Shown: piece after piece, positions 60,970 through 64,000 of the stretch
Numbering within the stretch: position 1 is the stretch's first letter
Layout of the letters: every line of letters begins with the position of its first letter
Assembly: GCA_029718625.1 (NCBI GenBank)
Contig: CM056391.1
Span: 20,249,218 to 20,313,217, forward strand
Length of the DNA stretch: 64,000 bases
DNA from: Synaphobranchus kaupii
Lineage: Eukaryota; Chordata; Actinopteri; Anguilliformes; Synaphobranchidae
Direction of reading: 5' to 3'
Translations under genes and position numbers: made by a program
Notes under the pieces: model-generated
Told to the model about the DNA's origin: nothing
What the model saw: only the letters and a program-made list of their open reading frames with translations
Database searches by the model: none

Positions 60970-63390
60970 GGTACGTTGCTGAAATGCTGTCATTTTTCGC
61001 TTCAGTTTTTACTTTTCATCGGTGAAAATGAAAAAATGTAATACAAAATATAACAAGCCTCTTTCAAATCACATGGTTCCATTTCTGAAGCTGACTGGTG
61101 ATCAATAAGCATCCACAAAGCAGCACAGTTAACACCAGCAGAAGGATTAAAAATTACATGCCCACAATCTGCCAATGACAAAGGAAATGACAATTATCAT
61201 TGGAGCCTGCCGACATACCTATTGAACCTTCACTCAAAACCTTTCAACATTTGGACATATCATGAATATCACAACATGGACTTTTAATTAATATTTTGCA
61301 ATACACATACAAAATTCCCCAGATATATTTTAACAAGAGCCAAACACGTTATTTATTTTTCTCTTGAGCTCTGGAAAATAAATTCAGACAGGTTTTCCAT
61401 TGTGTAAGCACTAACTCAGAGAACCAATAACGGATCTCTCACTCTGTTGACAAATCCTTGTTAGGCGGAGTCATTCATGGGAAAGCTCCACATAGAACAC
61501 GCAACATGAGCCCCTCAGCAAGAGATAAGATCTGCTGCAGAATTTAAGCACTTAAAGGAGGCACCACTGTTGGGTCTATGTACTGCAATCGCAGCAAGAT
61601 ACCCAAGCCAATACAGTGAATAGTGCATTTTTGGTGAGGTGTGGGGATAGTTCCGCCAGCTGCTGAAAAATCATAATACTCAGGGATATATAATGCAAAA
61701 TCAAGACATCCCCTGTGAAACTGTCCTTTGAAAGAACACTTGTGATACAAAACTACCACCTGCTTACTGAGTTCAGTAATTTTATTCAAATACATAAGTG
61801 ACACAGAGTAGTCATTTATCCATAAGCCTGTTACTTAACGCTACAAACAGACTTTTAAAATGTGAAGTGTGACTATGAAAAGTCTGCTCATATTTGATTA
61901 AAACACCCACCATTAAAAAATTCTAGACTTTCTTGTCCCTTTGCCCGGATGTAGGCTAAACCTTTACACAGAGGTTTCAACGTACCAAAACATCAAGCAT
62001 CAAGCTCTTCACCAAGTAATCTAAAACATTGAATCCGTGTTGGACTGCACACAATACATTCACAAAGCCACTATTTAAGCTTGGATTTTAACCATTTTAC
62101 ATTTGTACCAAAACCATCTGAAAACTGGTTAAAAGTTAACCCTATTACCAAACTCTTTGGTGAATAAGTAGCAAGCGACATACCATAGGCTCGTCAACAA
62201 CCACACACAACAACTATTTAACCATCATAAGCATACATTAACTTAGCCAACTATACCAGATAATATTTCACTGGAGATTATGCAACTAGCCAAACATAAA
62301 ATGTGTAACATCATTACTGTGATGCAGTCAAGAGGTGTTTCTTTTGCACTGGACTTGAAATGGTAACACAGGTATAGAAAGCCATTTACTGAATGTGGGT
62401 GCTTTTGTAACGTATCTTCAGCCTATATAAGATCTAGACAATATTTTAAAGTTTGTTCTTTTAATGTTTTTTGCCTATGAACTAAAAATGCAATAGAATA
62501 AGACTTCATTTTAAAAGACAGCTTATGAGGTGCAGCTGATATCACAGTACCTAGCTAGCAGGGTCACACACACATTTAACTGCACCAAACTACTTTGCTA
62601 ACCTCTGACCACAAGGGATGTGACCTGCCAAGTCCAAATAAACATTATTCTCTGTCAGGGGCCAATAATTGCAACACACTACCACAAACATGTCCACGGT
62701 TACCACACTCAAATGGAAACAAATGTATAATACGATACAGGCTACAGAACTTCAGCACATACTGTACCTGGTAAACTACAACAGTGCAGCTTGATGAGAG
62801 ATGGAATACATAGCAGTGTATGTAGAACATTGTTTCTTTCAAATGCACTTTAATCAATATATGTGCGTCTACAACAGAATATATGGAGAACGCTACACTG
62901 TACCAAACTATTTTTAGAAGATAAAAATAGACATTGACAGATATTCCTTGACAGATATTAGCAGCAAAAAAAAGAAAAAAAATCTAAATGCACACACCTC
63001 ATTGTAGAATTTTAATTAACATATACAATTTGTTTAGCAAAACAACATTATATTTTCTCTAAGGTGGGTTTGTATGTTTTTAAAGCTTGGAAAGTATAGC
63101 CAAGGAAATGACTAACTCAACAAACTTGCACTTCATACAGTAACATTTGATATGGAAACATTCTGCATGTTTTGTACATTCCGTCATCCTTGTGTGTTTA
63201 GTAACATTAAAAAAACTTCCCACAGCTAAAACATATCACAGATACTGAACAATAAAATACAACTTTGTGTGTAGAAAAACTAATGCTAGCTTCATTCCAA
63301 TAGTTACTGTTCAAGACATTCTGTTTTTCAGGTAGACTGAATCAGATTTAGAAGAAAAAAGGTTTTTAAAACCATGAATCCGTTTCATCA
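60970..63390. other. AT-rich region, possible long 3'UTR
   Basis: No open frame of interest. If the exon at 63391-63443 is real, this would be its downstream untranslated region on the minus strand. Confidence 0.4.
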
Positions 63391-63443
63391 TCATGACACC
63401 TTTTCAGTGTCGGGGTTTGAGGAATGTTCAGATCCATCACTTG
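63391..63443 (-). CDS. Possible terminal coding exon of an upstream minus-strand gene
   Basis: A pyrimidine-rich tract ending TTTTACAG precedes 53 nt that read two leading bases, then SDGSEHSSNPDTEKVS and TGA. Acidic and Ser-rich tails like this are common at C-termini. In human the next gene beyond TRPM7 is SPPL2A on the same strand, which would fit the position. I do not recognise the peptide, so the gene is unnamed. Confidence 0.3.
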
Positions 63444-63659
63444 CTGTAAAAGTTTATTAATTATAATTTTTTTTCCACATCAAACTTATTCCAGAATAGA
63501 TTATTTTAGTTTAAAACATTTTAGCATCTCCCTACTGCGGGAGACACTAGAAATTGTCATAAGGGGGAAATTTTACCTCATCACAGAATAAAACGAGACC
63601 ATAAAAACAGGATCTACTCATTGAATAGCATTTTCATCAGCTTAAACTATACAGAGACT

Positions 63660-64000
63660 ACGTCTTCAGTCGGAGTATGACCTACTCTCAACGGGCAAAT
63701 CTGAACAACTACTGTTACGCACACGTGGGTCTTTCTATGAATACGAAGAGAAGGCAGGACAGTTACTGGCATATCAACTTAAGTGTAGGTATGCATCCCA
63801 GAACATTTCTCAAATATAAAATGCCTCCAATCGCCTGACAGTAATACCAGCTGAAATGAATGAAACATTCAGTCTTTTCTATTCTGATCTATACCACTCA
63901 GAATCCCCTATTTGCAACCAGGATATAGAGGAATTCTTCAATCACCTTGACTCTCCCACCATTAGTAACACTCAGGAGAGGGAACTGGAGCAACCACTCT
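63660..64000 (+). mobile_element. L1-type LINE fragment, continues beyond window
   Basis: The plus strand encodes residues typical of the region just before the L1/Tx1 reverse transcriptase: LQSEYDLLSTGKSEQLLLRT, YEYEEKAGQLLAYQLK and, after one stop, FSLFYSDLYHSE. One in-frame stop near 63815 suggests an inactive copy. Confidence 0.7.

Overview
The window is nuclear DNA of a vertebrate, very probably a teleost fish. Its genes have many short exons with GT-AG introns. The noncoding part is AT-rich and full of Tc1-type transposons, LINE fragments, tRNA-derived SINEs and small hairpin elements. The gene order USP8 (+), USP50 (-), TRPM7 (-) matches the order I know from human 15q21. The species cannot be named from sequence alone.

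Layout. Positions 63-3192 (+) hold the last five exons of USP8, carrying most of its ubiquitin-protease domain, followed by its 3'UTR. Positions 5879-10253 (-) hold a USP50-type gene that ends tail-to-tail with USP8. Its first coding exon (8971-10253) is an intact 1.28-kb piggyBac-transposase-like ORF. The splice sites and reading phase join this exon exactly to the USP50 protease exons, predicting a 774-residue piggyBac-USP fusion; this is the most interesting object in the window. Positions 15461-53535 (-) hold 38 coding exons of TRPM7, the channel-kinase. All of it is present except the exon carrying the start codon. Positions 53.6-63.3 kb hold the TRPM7 5' flank or first intron with no recognised gene. 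A possible last exon of another minus-strand gene lies at 63391-63443, and an L1-type fragment runs off the right edge.

Mobile DNA sits mainly in TRPM7 introns and between genes. It includes one long Tc1 copy with near-identical terminal repeats (26033-27671), two internally deleted copies of another Tc1 family that kept opposite ends of the transposase (13050-13956 and 46165-47082), and a TTAA-flanked piggyBac-type short element (36706-37379). A CR1/L2/Rex1-like LINE at 16.0-20.9 kb is split by foreign DNA that contains a degenerate array of ACTAGT motifs phased at about 21 bp next to a decayed THAP domain.

How the genes work together: USP8 and USP50 are related deubiquitinases in convergent orientation. 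TRPM7 is an unrelated divalent-cation channel with a C-terminal alpha-kinase. The exon lengths of TRPM7, including one codon for the missing ATG, sum to 5581 nt. That is one base more than a multiple of three, and the extra base can be located to a homopolymer junction in exon 4.
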